DNA of 64,000 nucleotides, taken from NCBI GenBank assembly GCA_023416745.1, contig JAEZHF010000063.1:1-64000 (forward strand). The letters run 5' to 3'. The stretch's first letter is position 1, and every line of letters begins with the position of its first letter. The position numbers and the translations under genes were made by a program. The DNA is from Bacillota bacterium. Its GTDB lineage: Bacteria > Bacillota > Clostridia > Christensenellales > SZUA-584. Of the stretch, positions 63,773 through 64,000 are shown piece by piece. The notes under the pieces were generated by a model. The model was not told the DNA's origin. It made no database searches and worked only from the letters and a program-made list of their open reading frames with translations.

Positions 63773-64000
63773 TCAACGTCCGATGAATTCGCGCAGTATG
63801 CTGCTGCGCGGAATCAGGCTTTCGTCGTCCAGGCTCATAAAATAATTTAAAAATTTCAGCAGAGCCAGCGCTTCGGGATAATGCTCCATCTCGGGCGTGA
63901 AAGCGCGCAGCTCGCTGTAGGCGTATTTTTTGAGCACCAGCGGTTCGTACAGCAGCGTAGAGTTAAACATCACATCGGCATTCTCCTGATACGGGAGTAT
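63773..64000 (-). CDS. Uridine kinase / TGS-PRK family protein, C-terminal part
   Basis: Partial gene cut by the right edge; the frame stays open up to the last base. The visible C terminus, NADVMFNSTLLYEPLVLKKY and IPRSSILREFIG, matches the end of uridine-kinase-like phosphoribulokinase-family proteins that in Clostridia often carry an N-terminal TGS domain. The rest of the protein is outside the window. Confidence 0.7.
   Translation of the reverse strand: MLPYQENADVMFNSTLLYEPLVLKKYAYSELRAFTPEMEHYPEALALLKFLNYFMSLDDESLIPRSSILREFIGR

Noticed and set aside
1..64000. CRISPR arrays, tRNA or rRNA genes, insertion sequences, prophage
   Set aside because: No spaced repeats, no cloverleaf or rRNA motifs, no transposase or phage structural proteins were seen on either strand.

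Overview
The window comes from a spore-forming member of the Clostridia (Bacillota). It carries a complete cotJA-cotJB-cotJC spore-coat operon, a tryptophan operon led by a T-box, consensus sigma-A promoters, strong AGGAGG-type ribosome binding sites, many ATGA-overlapping operons and genes typical of strict anaerobes (corrinoid methanol methyltransferase, 2-hydroxyacyl-CoA dehydratase activases, radical SAM enzymes, orange-protein-type metal-cluster genes). I cannot fix the genus. No rRNA, tRNA, CRISPR array, insertion sequence or prophage was recognised. Layout, 0-16 kb: a ComEC-like metallo-hydrolase and a divergent AroE paralogue; a two-component system directly upstream of an HtrA protease (probable envelope-stress unit); DUF523; MutS2; a J-domain protein with a degenerate GGDEF-like end; a membrane cytochrome b5 / four-helix pair; then a divergent cluster of Mrp, two NifX/ORP-type proteins and two ferredoxin-containing MinD ATPases facing DUF5320 and DUF134 genes. 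The shared intergenic region holds four copies of an ATGCCY element placed over two strong divergent promoters. 16-30 kb: a DUF368 membrane protein, a frameshifted YyaL-type thioredoxin-domain gene, and trpEGDCFBA-aroF, almost every junction overlapping, behind a T-box with a TGG specifier; then the paired DNA-repair-associated genes TIGR03915/TIGR03916. 30-43 kb: an MFS transporter, an M32 carboxypeptidase, an in-frame alcohol dehydrogenase-aldehyde dehydrogenase fusion that keeps an internal Shine-Dalgarno, a small GT51 transglycosylase, an Arg/Gly/Phe-rich small protein, a three-gene dehydratase-activase operon, a cold-shock protein, a B12-binding radical SAM protein and a toroid-fold protein. 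43-64 kb: rsgA behind a leader peptide and two mutually exclusive stems, one of which hides its ribosome binding site; a lipoprotein gene broken by an in-frame TGA; an EAL-CBS-GGDEF protein; cotJABC; cysK; mtaB-mtaC-cobW; an HTH / alpha-beta hydrolase / DUF4180 operon; gltS; flavodoxin; PIG-V-type mannosyltransferase; a zinc-ribbon repeat protein; a CoA-transferase; small lipoproteins; and the C-terminal end of a uridine-kinase-family gene cut by the right edge. Physiologically the genes suggest an anaerobe able to demethylate methanol, activate CoA thioesters, make its own tryptophan under tRNA control and sporulate. The most noteworthy signals beyond ordinary annotation are the rsgA leader, the operator-like elements around the ORP-type cluster, the ADH-ALDH fusion, the J-domain/GGDEF-like fusion and the indel-damaged YyaL gene.
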